Positions 53,753-62,607 of a DNA stretch of 64,000 nt are shown piece by piece. Numbering within the stretch: the first letter of the stretch is position 1; each line of letters starts with the position of its first letter. A program made the position numbers and the translations under genes. Below the pieces are notes generated by a model that saw nothing but the letters and a program-made list of their open reading frames with translations, did no database searches and was not told the origin of the DNA. Source of the DNA: Kiritimatiellia bacterium (lineage in GTDB: Bacteria > Verrucomicrobiota > Kiritimatiellia > RFP12 > UBA1067); the NCBI GenBank assembly GCA_017405115.1, contig JAFRBA010000056.1, positions 1 to 64,000 on the forward strand, written 5' to 3'.

Positions 53753-56056
53753 ATGATGTGCGGTTGGCGTTTGTTCTCTCTATCGGTTGCGTGTACGGGG
53801 CTCCTTTGCCGGGTCTCGGCGGAAGGAAGAGCTTGGCGAGCGCAGTGGATTGCCTCTCCTGACCACGAGATGCAGAGCTGGCATTCTCCGGATTTCCCTG
53901 CGCCGGTCTTTCGCAAGTCGTTTTCGTTGACGGGCGATTTGAAGAATGCGCGGCTTTACATCTGCGGACTAGGCTATTTTCACTGCCGGCTCGATGGTAT
54001 GGAAGTGACTGACGCGGAGCTGACGCCAACACCTACGCAATATGACCGGCGGTGGAGATATCGCTGTTTCCCCGTGCCGAAACTCGAGCCGGGGAAGCAT
54101 GAACTGCTCGTGGAGGTGGGAGATGGACTCTATCGGTGCGCAACGCCGGATTCATGGCATTTTGACAAGGCGACTTGGATGGACTATCCGAAGTTGCTTT
54201 GCGAATTGGTTGACGAGAAAGGCAACGTGGTGCTCAAGACCGATAGATCATGGGAGGTCCGTCCTGGTCCGACTTTTCACACGGCTTTTCGCGGGGGAGA
54301 GTATTATGATGCACGCCTTGAGGATGCCGGTCGATGGATGACGCCGAAAATCGTGCCCGGCCCGGGAGGAGTCGGCGAAGAGGAAACGATGCCGCCGTGT
54401 CGCATCTTGACTCGGAGGAAAATGAATCGCATCCGTCCGAAAGGACTCTCAGACAAGGTCATCTACGATGCAGGCGTCTGCCAGTCTGGGGTGCCGAGAC
54501 TGACTGTACGCGGTCCGGCAGGTTCCAAGGTCTCGGTTTACTGCGGAGAAACGCTAGACGCGAAGGGCGTTGCTCGTCGGATTGGCTGGCTGGTCAAGCA
54601 TTCGCCGGACTTCCAGCGCGACGTCTACATACTTAAGGGGACAGGAGAGGAAACGTGGCGGCCGCGCTTTACTTACCACGGGTATCGCTTTGCGGAAGTG
54701 TCGGTTGAGGGGGGGGCAGAGCTGCTCGGTCTTGAGGCTTTGGAGATTGGCACTGACTTTTCGAAAATCGGCTCGATTCGTACGTCGAACCAGACGCTGA
54801 TGACAATTGAGCGCAAGGCAATGCAGTCGATAAGAGCAAACTTCGTAGGCTATCCAACAGATTGTCCGCATCGCGAGAAGAACGGCTGGTCCAGTGAGGC
54901 CAGGCTGCAGTCAGAGGCGTTGCTGTACGGATTTGATGCAGGAACGGCATACCTTCACTACACGGACACGCTTTGCGATACACAACGTCCAGATGGTCAT
55001 CTCTCTGGCATTGCACCATCATCCGGCTGGGGGTACAACTGGGGGGCGGGGCCGTCTTGGGAGTCCTGTGCCTTTCTGATAGATGAATCGGTTTGGCGCT
55101 TTACTGGTAACGGACGCGGACTTGCAGAGCACTGCGGGAATCTTGACCGTTTTCTGGTTTTTTGCGAAACGCTTGTCGACGAGCGCGGCCTTTTGCAGTT
55201 TGGCCTTGGAGACTGGATGGCCCCTGACCTGGCCAAGCCAGGCAATGTCAGCAACAAACGTTTTGGCGCAAGCTGGGCTTTCCCGGAGAGCACGAACTGT
55301 CCGTATGCCTATATACAGACTGCGTTCTTCAAACGGACGCTCGACCTTCGTGCGGAGATTGCGGCGCGTGCGAACGATGCGCCAACGGCTGCACGTTGCC
55401 GTGCGCGGGCCGCGGAAGTCGCCGCGGCGATCCGCGCCACTTACGGTACGACCGCTTCAACGACAGGTTGTGCACTGTCGCTTCTGTTCGGTCTTTGCCA
55501 TGAGGAGGACCGCTCGAAAGTTGCCGCAGAGCTTGCAGACATCGTTCGCGGGCTTGACTGCCGAGTTGATTTTGGCACAATCGGTTCAGGCTGTGTTTTG
55601 AGGGCGCTGTTCGAAAGCGGCTATGCTGATCTTGGATATAGGATGATGGTGCAGCCGAAGTATCCGGGCTATGGCTACTTCGCTGGACGAAGTGATTTGA
55701 CTACGTTTTCAGAATACTGGTATGGCGGCGCCGACTCGCAGATCCACGGTGCGTTCACGGATGTTGTCGCATGCATGTATAGATACTTAGCGGGTATGCG
55801 TCATGTCGCGCGCCATCCTGGAAGGGATTTTCTGGAAATTCGGCCAATGTTCCCAAAGGGTCTTGATGATTTTGCAGCGACACACGATGGATATTGTGTC
55901 TCATGGAAAAGAACAGGGAATGCTGTCACTGTCGAGATTGTAATTCCAAACGATGCAGCGGCAGATTATGTCAAGCCCGACGGCAGTGTGACATTGTTAT
56001 GTTCGGGAAAGCATTCCATGAAATTCTGCATTGAGCCACCATCCGTAGGCAGATGA
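53753..56056 (+). CDS. Exported GH78 alpha-L-rhamnosidase
   Basis: 767 residues. The N-terminus (MMCGWRLFSLSVACTGLLCR region) is a signal peptide; AAAAGGAGG gives a strong ribosome site. The order is family 78: an N-terminal beta-sandwich (about 30-200; NARLYICGLGYFHCRLDGME), a concanavalin-like domain (about 225-330), and the (alpha/alpha)6 barrel (about 335-660) with YPTDCPHREKNGWSSEA, where Asp370 and Glu375 lie in the catalytic acid region, then FGLGDWMAPD and a late GGADSQIHGAF-type segment. It removes terminal alpha-L-rhamnose. It ends the locus II run and is about half the size of the locus I GH78 fusion. Confidence 0.88.
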   Translation: MMCGWRLFSLSVACTGLLCRVSAEGRAWRAQWIASPDHEMQSWHSPDFPAPVFRKSFSLTGDLKNARLYICGLGYFHCRLDGMEVTDAELTPTPTQYDRRWRYRCFPVPKLEPGKHELLVEVGDGLYRCATPDSWHFDKATWMDYPKLLCELVDEKGNVVLKTDRSWEVRPGPTFHTAFRGGEYYDARLEDAGRWMTPKIVPGPGGVGEEETMPPCRILTRRKMNRIRPKGLSDKVIYDAGVCQSGVPRLTVRGPAGSKVSVYCGETLDAKGVARRIGWLVKHSPDFQRDVYILKGTGEETWRPRFTYHGYRFAEVSVEGGAELLGLEALEIGTDFSKIGSIRTSNQTLMTIERKAMQSIRANFVGYPTDCPHREKNGWSSEARLQSEALLYGFDAGTAYLHYTDTLCDTQRPDGHLSGIAPSSGWGYNWGAGPSWESCAFLIDESVWRFTGNGRGLAEHCGNLDRFLVFCETLVDERGLLQFGLGDWMAPDLAKPGNVSNKRFGASWAFPESTNCPYAYIQTAFFKRTLDLRAEIAARANDAPTAARCRARAAEVAAAIRATYGTTASTTGCALSLLFGLCHEEDRSKVAAELADIVRGLDCRVDFGTIGSGCVLRALFESGYADLGYRMMVQPKYPGYGYFAGRSDLTTFSEYWYGGADSQIHGAFTDVVACMYRYLAGMRHVARHPGRDFLEIRPMFPKGLDDFAATHDGYCVSWKRTGNAVTVEIVIPNDAAADYVKPDGSVTLLCSGKHSMKFCIEPPSVGR

Positions 56057-56090
56057 CCATGAACTTTCGCGAGTGCATGGTTCAACTTAC

Positions 56091-56317
56091 ATGTCCGAAT
56101 TGATGGAATTCTTGAAGCGCCCTTATTATTTTGGCCTTCTGACGGCGGCAAAGGTCTGGGGAGCCTCTCATCAGGCGTCGCCAGTTGATTATGTTGTGAC
56201 CAGATATCCATCGCTTATGTATCGCCGACGGTCAACTCAAATGTCCATTGGTGCTATCGGTACGATATGCCGGAGAAATTTCTTGTCGAGAGGAAAGAAT
56301 CAAACGGATGGGAATAG
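56091..56317 (+). pseudogene. AbiEi-like antitoxin remnant, frameshifted
   Basis: One frame (56091-56236) reads SELMEFLKRPYYFGLLTAAK then VWGASHQASPVDYVVTRYP; a second (56237-56317) continues VHWCYRYDMPEKFLVERKES. Together they match the middle of type IV AbiEi antitoxins (YYVGLLSAAalHGaaHQ.P..fQVVT, then inW.Y...P.efL..kk). There is at least one frameshift, no N-terminal winged helix, and no intact AbiEii toxin nearby. Confidence 0.6.
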
Positions 56318-56582
56318 ATCCGAGGCATTGGGCGCTCAATTATGGCTCTCCGCGTGACACCTTTGTAGAGACGTTGTCTCGAATGATTGCTTCGACTTGT
56401 AGGTGGGACATTTTGGCGCGACAATTTGTCGCAGCTGAGACTTTGGATGTCTCACTTTTAGCCTATATGTCCTGGTTGTATCCTTGAATCAGCGTCTGTT
56501 TTGACTATTGAGTCTGTTGGCACGGTGTTTGCTTGTCAAAGTGCGTCGCCTATGGTGGGCGAAGAAAGTAGAGAATAAAGAA
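56318..56582 (+). other. Gap before dnaK with an unrecognised coding-like fragment
   Basis: A frame ending at 56487 reads RIKRMGIDPRHWALNYGSPR, then DTFVETLSRMIASTCRWDIL and LLAYMSWLYP; it looks like real protein sequence but I do not recognise it and see no start. It may be more debris of the AbiEi region. From 56488 to the dnaK ATG I see a TTGACT at about 56498 without a paired -10 and no CIRCE element. Confidence 0.5.
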
Positions 56583-58520
56583 ATGGCAAAAGTACTTGGA
56601 ATTGATCTTGGCACGACCAACAGCTGCATGGCTGTCATGGAGGGTGGCGAAGCCACCGTTATACCGAACAAGGAAGGTGCGCGCACAACGCCTTCGATAG
56701 TGGCCTTCACGAAAACTGGCGAGATTCTCGTCGGCCAGGCGGCCAAGCGCCAGGCGGTGACGAACCCGAAGAGCACGATTTATTCCATCAAGCGCTTCAT
56801 CGGCCGGCGTTACAGCGAGATGACAGACGAGATCAAGATGGTCCCGTACGAAGTCGTCGCTGCGCCCAACGGCGACGCGGCCGTGAAGGTGAACGACAAG
56901 GTGTACACCGCGCAGGAGATATCCGCGATGGTGCTGAGGAAGCTCAAGGAAGACGCTGAGGCGTTTCTGGGCGAGAAGATCACCGAGGCGGTCATCACGG
57001 TTCCGGCCTACTTCAACGACCAGCAGAGGCAGGCGACGAAGGACGCGGGCAAGATCGCCGGCCTTGACGTGAAGCGCATCGTGAACGAACCGACCGCGGC
57101 GTCGCTTGCGTACGGGCTCGACAAGAAGAAGAACGAGAAGATCGCGGTATACGACTTCGGCGGCGGCACGTTCGACATCTCGGTGCTGGACATCGGCGAC
57201 GGCGTCTTCGAGGTGAAGGCGACGAACGGCGACACGCACCTCGGCGGCGACGACCTCGACCAGGCGATCATGAAGTGGATGATCGACGACTTCAAGGCGC
57301 AGCAGGGCATCGACCTCTCGAACGACATGATGGCGCTCCAGCGCCTGAAGGAAGAGGCCGAGAAGGCGAAGTGCGCTCTTTCGTCCGCGACGACGTACGA
57401 CATCAACCTGCCGTTCATCACCGCCGACGCGACGGGCCCGAAGCACCTTGCGACGACGCTTACCAAGTCGAAGCTCGAGACGCTTACGATGGATCTCGTG
57501 AACCGCACGAGCGAGCCGTGCCGCAAGTGCATGGCGGATGCGGACCTCTCGACGGTCGACGAGGTCGTTCTCGTCGGCGGCCAGACGCGCATGCCCCTCA
57601 TCCAGGAGAAGGCGAAGTCCCTGTTCGGCAAGGAGCCGCACAAGGGCGTGAACCCCGACGAGGTGGTGGCGATGGGCGCGGCCATCCAGGGCGGCATCCT
57701 CAAGGGCGAGGTGAAGGACGTCCTGCTTCTGGACGTTACGCCGCTTACGCTCGGCATCGAGACCCTCGGCGGGGTGCTCACCCCGCTCATCGAGCGCAAC
57801 ACGACGATCCCGACGAAGAAGTCGCAGGTGTTCTCGACGGCTGCCGACAACCAGCCGGCGGTGACGATCGCCATATTCCAGGGCGACCGCAAGATGGCGC
57901 GCGACAACAAGTCGCTCGGCAACTTCAACCTGGACGGGATTCCGCCCGCGCCGCGCGGCGTCCCTCAGATCGAGGTCACGTTCGACATCGACGCGAACGG
58001 AATCCTCAACGTCTCCGCGAAGGACCTCGGAACGCAGAAGGAGCAGAAGATCACGATCACCGCCGCAGGCGGCCTCTCCAAGGAGGAGATCGAGAAGATG
58101 CGCAGGGACGCCGAGGCCCACGCCGCCGAGGACGAGAAGCGCCACGCGGAGGTTGAGGAGCGCAACAAGGCCGACGGCCTCGCGTTCCAGGTGGAGAAGA
58201 CCCTCAGGGAGTCCGGCGACAAGATAGCCGCCGACAAGAAGGCGCCCGTGGAGGCCGCGCTTAAGGAGCTCAAGGACGAGCTGGCGAAGAACCCGCCGGC
58301 CCCGATCGCCGACATCAAGGCGAAGCAGGAGGCGCTCATGAAGGCGATGGAGCCGGTCGCGCAGGAGATGTACGCGTCGGCGCAGTCAGCGCAGGGCGCC
58401 GCGGGCGGGGCGGGGACGCCGCCCCCTGGCGCCGGTTCGCAGGGGGGCTCGCCCTCCGGAGGCGGCAACGCCGCGAAGGGGGGCGACGACGTCGTGGACG
58501 CCGACTTCACGATGAAATGA
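56583..58520 (+). CDS. dnaK: Chaperone DnaK (Hsp70)
   Basis: 645 residues, full length. The nucleotide-binding domain (about 1-385) has [20 protein letters not shown], the phosphate-binding [18 protein letters not shown] and [11 protein letters not shown]. The substrate-binding domain (about 390-500) follows the linker [19 protein letters not shown], and the lid (about 500-610) ends in a glycine-rich tail and [11 protein letters not shown]. It folds and protects proteins with DnaJ and GrpE, neither of which is here. It precedes groES-groEL by 81 bases, an unusual neighbour pairing. Confidence 0.97.
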   Translation: MAKVLGIDLGTTNSCMAVMEGGEATVIPNKEGARTTPSIVAFTKTGEILVGQAAKRQAVTNPKSTIYSIKRFIGRRYSEMTDEIKMVPYEVVAAPNGDAAVKVNDKVYTAQEISAMVLRKLKEDAEAFLGEKITEAVITVPAYFNDQQRQATKDAGKIAGLDVKRIVNEPTAASLAYGLDKKKNEKIAVYDFGGGTFDISVLDIGDGVFEVKATNGDTHLGGDDLDQAIMKWMIDDFKAQQGIDLSNDMMALQRLKEEAEKAKCALSSATTYDINLPFITADATGPKHLATTLTKSKLETLTMDLVNRTSEPCRKCMADADLSTVDEVVLVGGQTRMPLIQEKAKSLFGKEPHKGVNPDEVVAMGAAIQGGILKGEVKDVLLLDVTPLTLGIETLGGVLTPLIERNTTIPTKKSQVFSTAADNQPAVTIAIFQGDRKMARDNKSLGNFNLDGIPPAPRGVPQIEVTFDIDANGILNVSAKDLGTQKEQKITITAAGGLSKEEIEKMRRDAEAHAAEDEKRHAEVEERNKADGLAFQVEKTLRESGDKIAADKKAPVEAALKELKDELAKNPPAPIADIKAKQEALMKAMEPVAQEMYASAQSAQGAAGGAGTPPPGAGSQGGSPSGGGNAAKGGDDVVDADFTMK

Positions 58521-58601
58521 TTTGTCGAAAGCGGTCGAAAGCGAACGGCTGCAATCGACGGCAATCGAAGTAAACGAAAACAAGCAAGGAGAAACAACAA
58601 A

Positions 58602-58889
58602 ATGAACATCAGACCACTGGGTGATCGCGTTCTCGTCGAACCGATCGAGGAGAAGGAGCAGAAGGTCGGCGGAATCATCATTCCCGACTCGGCTAAGGAG
58701 AAGCCGATGCAGGGCAAGGTGATCGCCGTGGGCAAGAAGCTCGACAAGGACGGCAAGGAGATCGCGTTCGACGTCAAGAAGGGCGACACGGTGCTTCTGC
58801 CGAAGTACGGCGGAACCGAGGTGAAGATCGGCGAGAAGAAGCTTCAGCTGGTGCGCGAGGAGGACCTCCTCGGAGTGGTGGAGAAGTAA
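58602..58889 (+). CDS. groS: Co-chaperonin GroES
   Basis: 95 residues, the standard length. [20 protein letters not shown] and [20 protein letters not shown] cover the barrel strands and the mobile loop that contacts GroEL, and the end [20 protein letters not shown] is typical. An AAGGAG ribosome site precedes it. It forms the seven-membered lid of the GroEL cage and is followed by groEL 60 bases on. Confidence 0.97.
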   Translation: MNIRPLGDRVLVEPIEEKEQKVGGIIIPDSAKEKPMQGKVIAVGKKLDKDGKEIAFDVKKGDTVLLPKYGGTEVKIGEKKLQLVREEDLLGVVEK

Positions 58890-60587
<1,698 letters not shown>

Positions 60588-60615
60588 GCCCCAAAGGACC
60601 TACTCAAGGTCGCAA

Positions 60616-60648
60616 ACCCCCGCACCGTACGGCGCGGGGGTTTTCTTT
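60616..60648 (+). terminator. Intrinsic terminator after groEL
   Basis: ACCCCCGC, loop region ACCGTACGGC, GCGGGGGT, then TTTTCTTT: a GC-rich stem of 7 to 10 bp with a U-run. Confidence 0.9.
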
Positions 60649-60714
60649 GTGCGCAGACGTTCGCCCTGCTTCGTCACTTCCTTTCCGGCGCCCGTTACGT
60701 ATATGCCGCAAATA

Positions 60715-60723
60715 TGGTATAAT
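60715..60723 (+). promoter_or_regulatory. Extended -10 promoter TGG-TATAAT, 7 bases before the ATG
   Basis: TATAAT at 60718-60723 with TG upstream and TTACGT (60695-60700) at 17-base spacing. TCGCGGC separates the box from the ATG at 60731, so the mRNA is probably leaderless. An 18-base stretch here is identical to that upstream of 32796. Confidence 0.72.
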
Positions 60724-60730
60724 TCGCGGC

Positions 60731-61315
60731 ATGGGAATCGACATAAAGTCCGCAGTTGCCGAGATAGAGTCCACGACAGACCTGCTTGAGCGCGCGCTTA
60801 AGCTGGCGGGTCTCGTCACGACGATGTTTCAGCGGAGGGGCTTCCCGCTCGTGGTGGTCGGCGGGAGCGCGGTCGAGTTCTACACCGAGGGTGGATATAT
60901 GTCCGGCGACATCGACTTCTGCCGCAGGTCGCTTAAGGCGATTCCGCCGCGGGTCATGCAGGAGGTCATCGCGGAACTCGGCGGAAGGGGCGTTTCCCGT
61001 AGCTGGGTGGTTTGCGGACTCTGCGTCGATCTTCTTGGACTGCTGGAGTGCGAAACCGCCTTGCCGATGCGCGAACTAGAGACTCCGTATGGCGTCGTCA
61101 GGGTCATTCCGCCGGAACTTGCGCTGGTCGAGCGCGTTCTCATTGCGAACTATCCGCCGTCCGCGGAGCTTGCCGTGACGGCACGCAAGATGATGGTCGC
61201 GGCCGTGAGCGACCAGCTCTTCGACTGGGGCGAGGCGGAACGGCTCGCGGCTCTGCCCGACTTCGGCGTCCTCGCCGAGCTGCGTGCGCTCAGGGAGGAG
61301 GTCGTGAATGGCTAA
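60731..61315 (+). CDS. Nucleotidyltransferase-fold protein, possible toxin of a two-gene module
   Basis: 194 residues. VVVGGSAVEFYTEGGYMSGD at residues 41-60, with Asp60 and Asp62 after it (GDID), is the minimal nucleotidyltransferase signature (GGS followed by DxD). Such domains occur in MNT-like and AbiEii-type toxins. The rest is mostly helical with a conserved-looking PPELALVERVLIANYPPSAE block. It has its own leaderless-type promoter after the groEL terminator, and its stop overlaps the start of the next small gene by 8 bases. Role as a toxin is inference; it could be a free-standing enzyme. Confidence 0.65.
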   Translation: MGIDIKSAVAEIESTTDLLERALKLAGLVTTMFQRRGFPLVVVGGSAVEFYTEGGYMSGDIDFCRRSLKAIPPRVMQEVIAELGGRGVSRSWVVCGLCVDLLGLLECETALPMRELETPYGVVRVIPPELALVERVLIANYPPSAELAVTARKMMVAAVSDQLFDWGEAERLAALPDFGVLAELRALREEVVNG

Positions 61316-61490
61316 TCGCGCGGAGAGCAGGGTCATTCGCATGACATGGGACGAGTGGCGTGCCTCGCGCGGCGCGAAGCGCGCCGCGCTCGAGAAGATG
61401 GGACTTGCCACGCTCTCGCGCCGCACGACGTCGCGTCCGGAGGCGCGCGCTGCCTTGCGCGCGCTCGACGATACTCCGCGTATGGCGTAG
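61308..61490 (+). CDS. Small basic protein coupled to the nucleotidyltransferase
   Basis: 60 residues, starting inside the end of the preceding gene (ATGGCTAA overlap). MANRAESRVIRMTWDEWRAS is followed by a basic, alanine-rich helical segment (RRTTSRPEARAALRALDDTP). No family is recognised. The overlap suggests the two proteins act together, as in toxin-antitoxin pairs, where one partner is small and charged. Confidence 0.5.
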   Translation: MANRAESRVIRMTWDEWRASRGAKRAALEKMGLATLSRRTTSRPEARAALRALDDTPRMA

Positions 61491-61597
61491 GCCATCAGCG
61501 TTTGCTATGGGGCGTGGGGTACATGGGATGGCGAAGCCCAGTAACCGTTTACGAAAGCAAAGTCGGCCAACGGCGGCTGGCTCGCGCGGTAGCGCAA

Positions 61598-62485
61598 TCA
61601 ACTTGGAGCCGACGAACGGTCTCTGCGGAACTGCGTGGGGGACACGCCTGTGCGGTCGTGGAAGAACTTTGAGAAATAGGCCAATGAACGGAAGCCGGTC
61701 TCTGCTGCGATCTGCGCGATTGGAACGTTTGAGCTCGCAAGCAGGTTCTGCGCCCGCCTGATGCGGAGTGCGATCTGGTATTCGAGCGGCGCCATGCCGT
61801 TGTACTCGCGGAAGCATCGGCGGAAGAGCGTGTAGCCCATGCCCAGCCGCTTCGCGAGCGCGGCGAAGTCCACCACTTCGCCAAGATGATGCGCGATATG
61901 CAGGTTTGCCTTGCGGATCGTGACGTTGTGGGCGGACTTTCCAGTGCGCGCGACCTGGCTTTCGCAGAGCGAGGCGATCAGCGTGGCGGTCTTGAGGGCG
62001 AGCGTGTAGGGATGCTCTGCGCTGGAGGACTGGATTTCCCCGACGAGCGCCATGAGGTCGTGGTCGAAGCGTCCGTTGGGCGCGATTCGGATGATCGTGG
62101 GCGATTGCAGGAAGAACGGTGCAGAGACGATGTGCTGGAGGTATTCGCCGCCGATGCCGATGTAGGCTTCGCTCCATCCGGTCTTGGGGTCTGGACGGTA
62201 GCGGTGCCATTCTCCTGGATGGAGGATGACGATGGTGCCACCGCCGATGGCAATGCTCTTGCCGCGCTTGAACTGGATCGTGCCCTTGCCCTCGCGTATG
62301 TAGAGAAGCTGGTATTCCCAGTCGGCTAGGGCGCGTCCGTTGCGCCACGTGAAGTAGTAGTCAGAAGAGTGGTATTCGTGCGGATACGGCTCGCCCGGCT
62401 TCGTCAACTCATGCCCGGCGCCAGTCACGTACAGCCCGAACTGGCGCTGGATCGGGCTTATGGGACAATAGTGTATCTTGTTCAT
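61598..62485 (-). CDS. AraC-family regulator with cupin sensor
   Basis: 295 residues from ATG at 62485 (MNKIHYCPIS), chosen because a -10-like box lies at 62494-62499 and an upstream ATG at 62503 would include it. Residues about 30-165 are the AraC-type cupin sensor (YYFTWRNGRALADWEYQLLY, GGTIVILHPGEWHRYRPDPK). Residues about 190-290 are the two-HTH DNA-binding domain (DFAALAKRLGMGYTLFRRCF, PIAQIAAETGFRSLAYFSKF). It is divergent from the exported protein at 62608 and probably activates it in response to a sugar. Unlike the other two regulators, its sensor is a cupin and not LacI-like. Confidence 0.85.
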   Translation of the reverse strand: MNKIHYCPISPIQRQFGLYVTGAGHELTKPGEPYPHEYHSSDYYFTWRNGRALADWEYQLLYIREGKGTIQFKRGKSIAIGGGTIVILHPGEWHRYRPDPKTGWSEAYIGIGGEYLQHIVSAPFFLQSPTIIRIAPNGRFDHDLMALVGEIQSSSAEHPYTLALKTATLIASLCESQVARTGKSAHNVTIRKANLHIAHHLGEVVDFAALAKRLGMGYTLFRRCFREYNGMAPLEYQIALRIRRAQNLLASSNVPIAQIAAETGFRSLAYFSKFFHDRTGVSPTQFRRDRSSAPS

Positions 62486-62493
62486 GGGCGTGT

Positions 62494-62499
62494 ATTGTA
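62494..62499 (-). promoter_or_regulatory. -10 box of the AraC regulator, 8 bases before its ATG
   Basis: On the - strand TGG-TACAAT-ACACGCCC-ATG. The box, the spacing and several flanking bases match the region before the regulator at 3740. Confidence 0.55.
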
Positions 62500-62519
62500 C
62501 CATAATCTTTGTTGTTGTG

Positions 62520-62546
62520 TGTCAAAAAGTTAAAGTCATGTCAAAA
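62520..62546 (+). promoter_or_regulatory. Putative AraC-type operator: TGTCAAAA direct repeats
   Basis: TGTCAAAA at 62520-62527 and 62539-62546, 19 bases apart, ending 31 bases before the TACAAT of the 62608 gene. Direct half-sites about two turns apart are typical of AraC-family activators. Confidence 0.55.
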
Positions 62547-62553
62547 CTTCATA

Positions 62554-62583
62554 TTGAATTCTTAGCTGAAAATTTGATACAAT
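62554..62583 (+). promoter_or_regulatory. Promoter of the right-edge gene
   Basis: TTGAAT (62554-62559), an 18-base spacer and TACAAT (62578-62583) with TG upstream. The ATG at 62608 is 24 bases on and has an AGAGGGAG ribosome site, so this gene has a normal leader. Confidence 0.65.
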
Positions 62584-62607
62584 TCCGCGCCAGAGGGAGA
62601 TTGTACC

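Noticed and set aside
3828..56056. A Bacteroidetes-style polysaccharide utilisation locus
   Set aside because: No SusC or SusD homolog or hybrid two-component sensor appears; regulation is by XylR/AraC-type proteins and uptake by MFS carriers.
58521..58601. CIRCE-type heat-shock operator upstream of groES
   Set aside because: No TTAGCACTC-N9-GAGTGCTAA-like inverted repeat can be seen here or before dnaK.
61346..61761. Overlapping open frames after the small nucleotidyltransferase partner
   Set aside because: They overlap the regulator at 61598 on the opposite strand, are arginine-rich and carry no motif.
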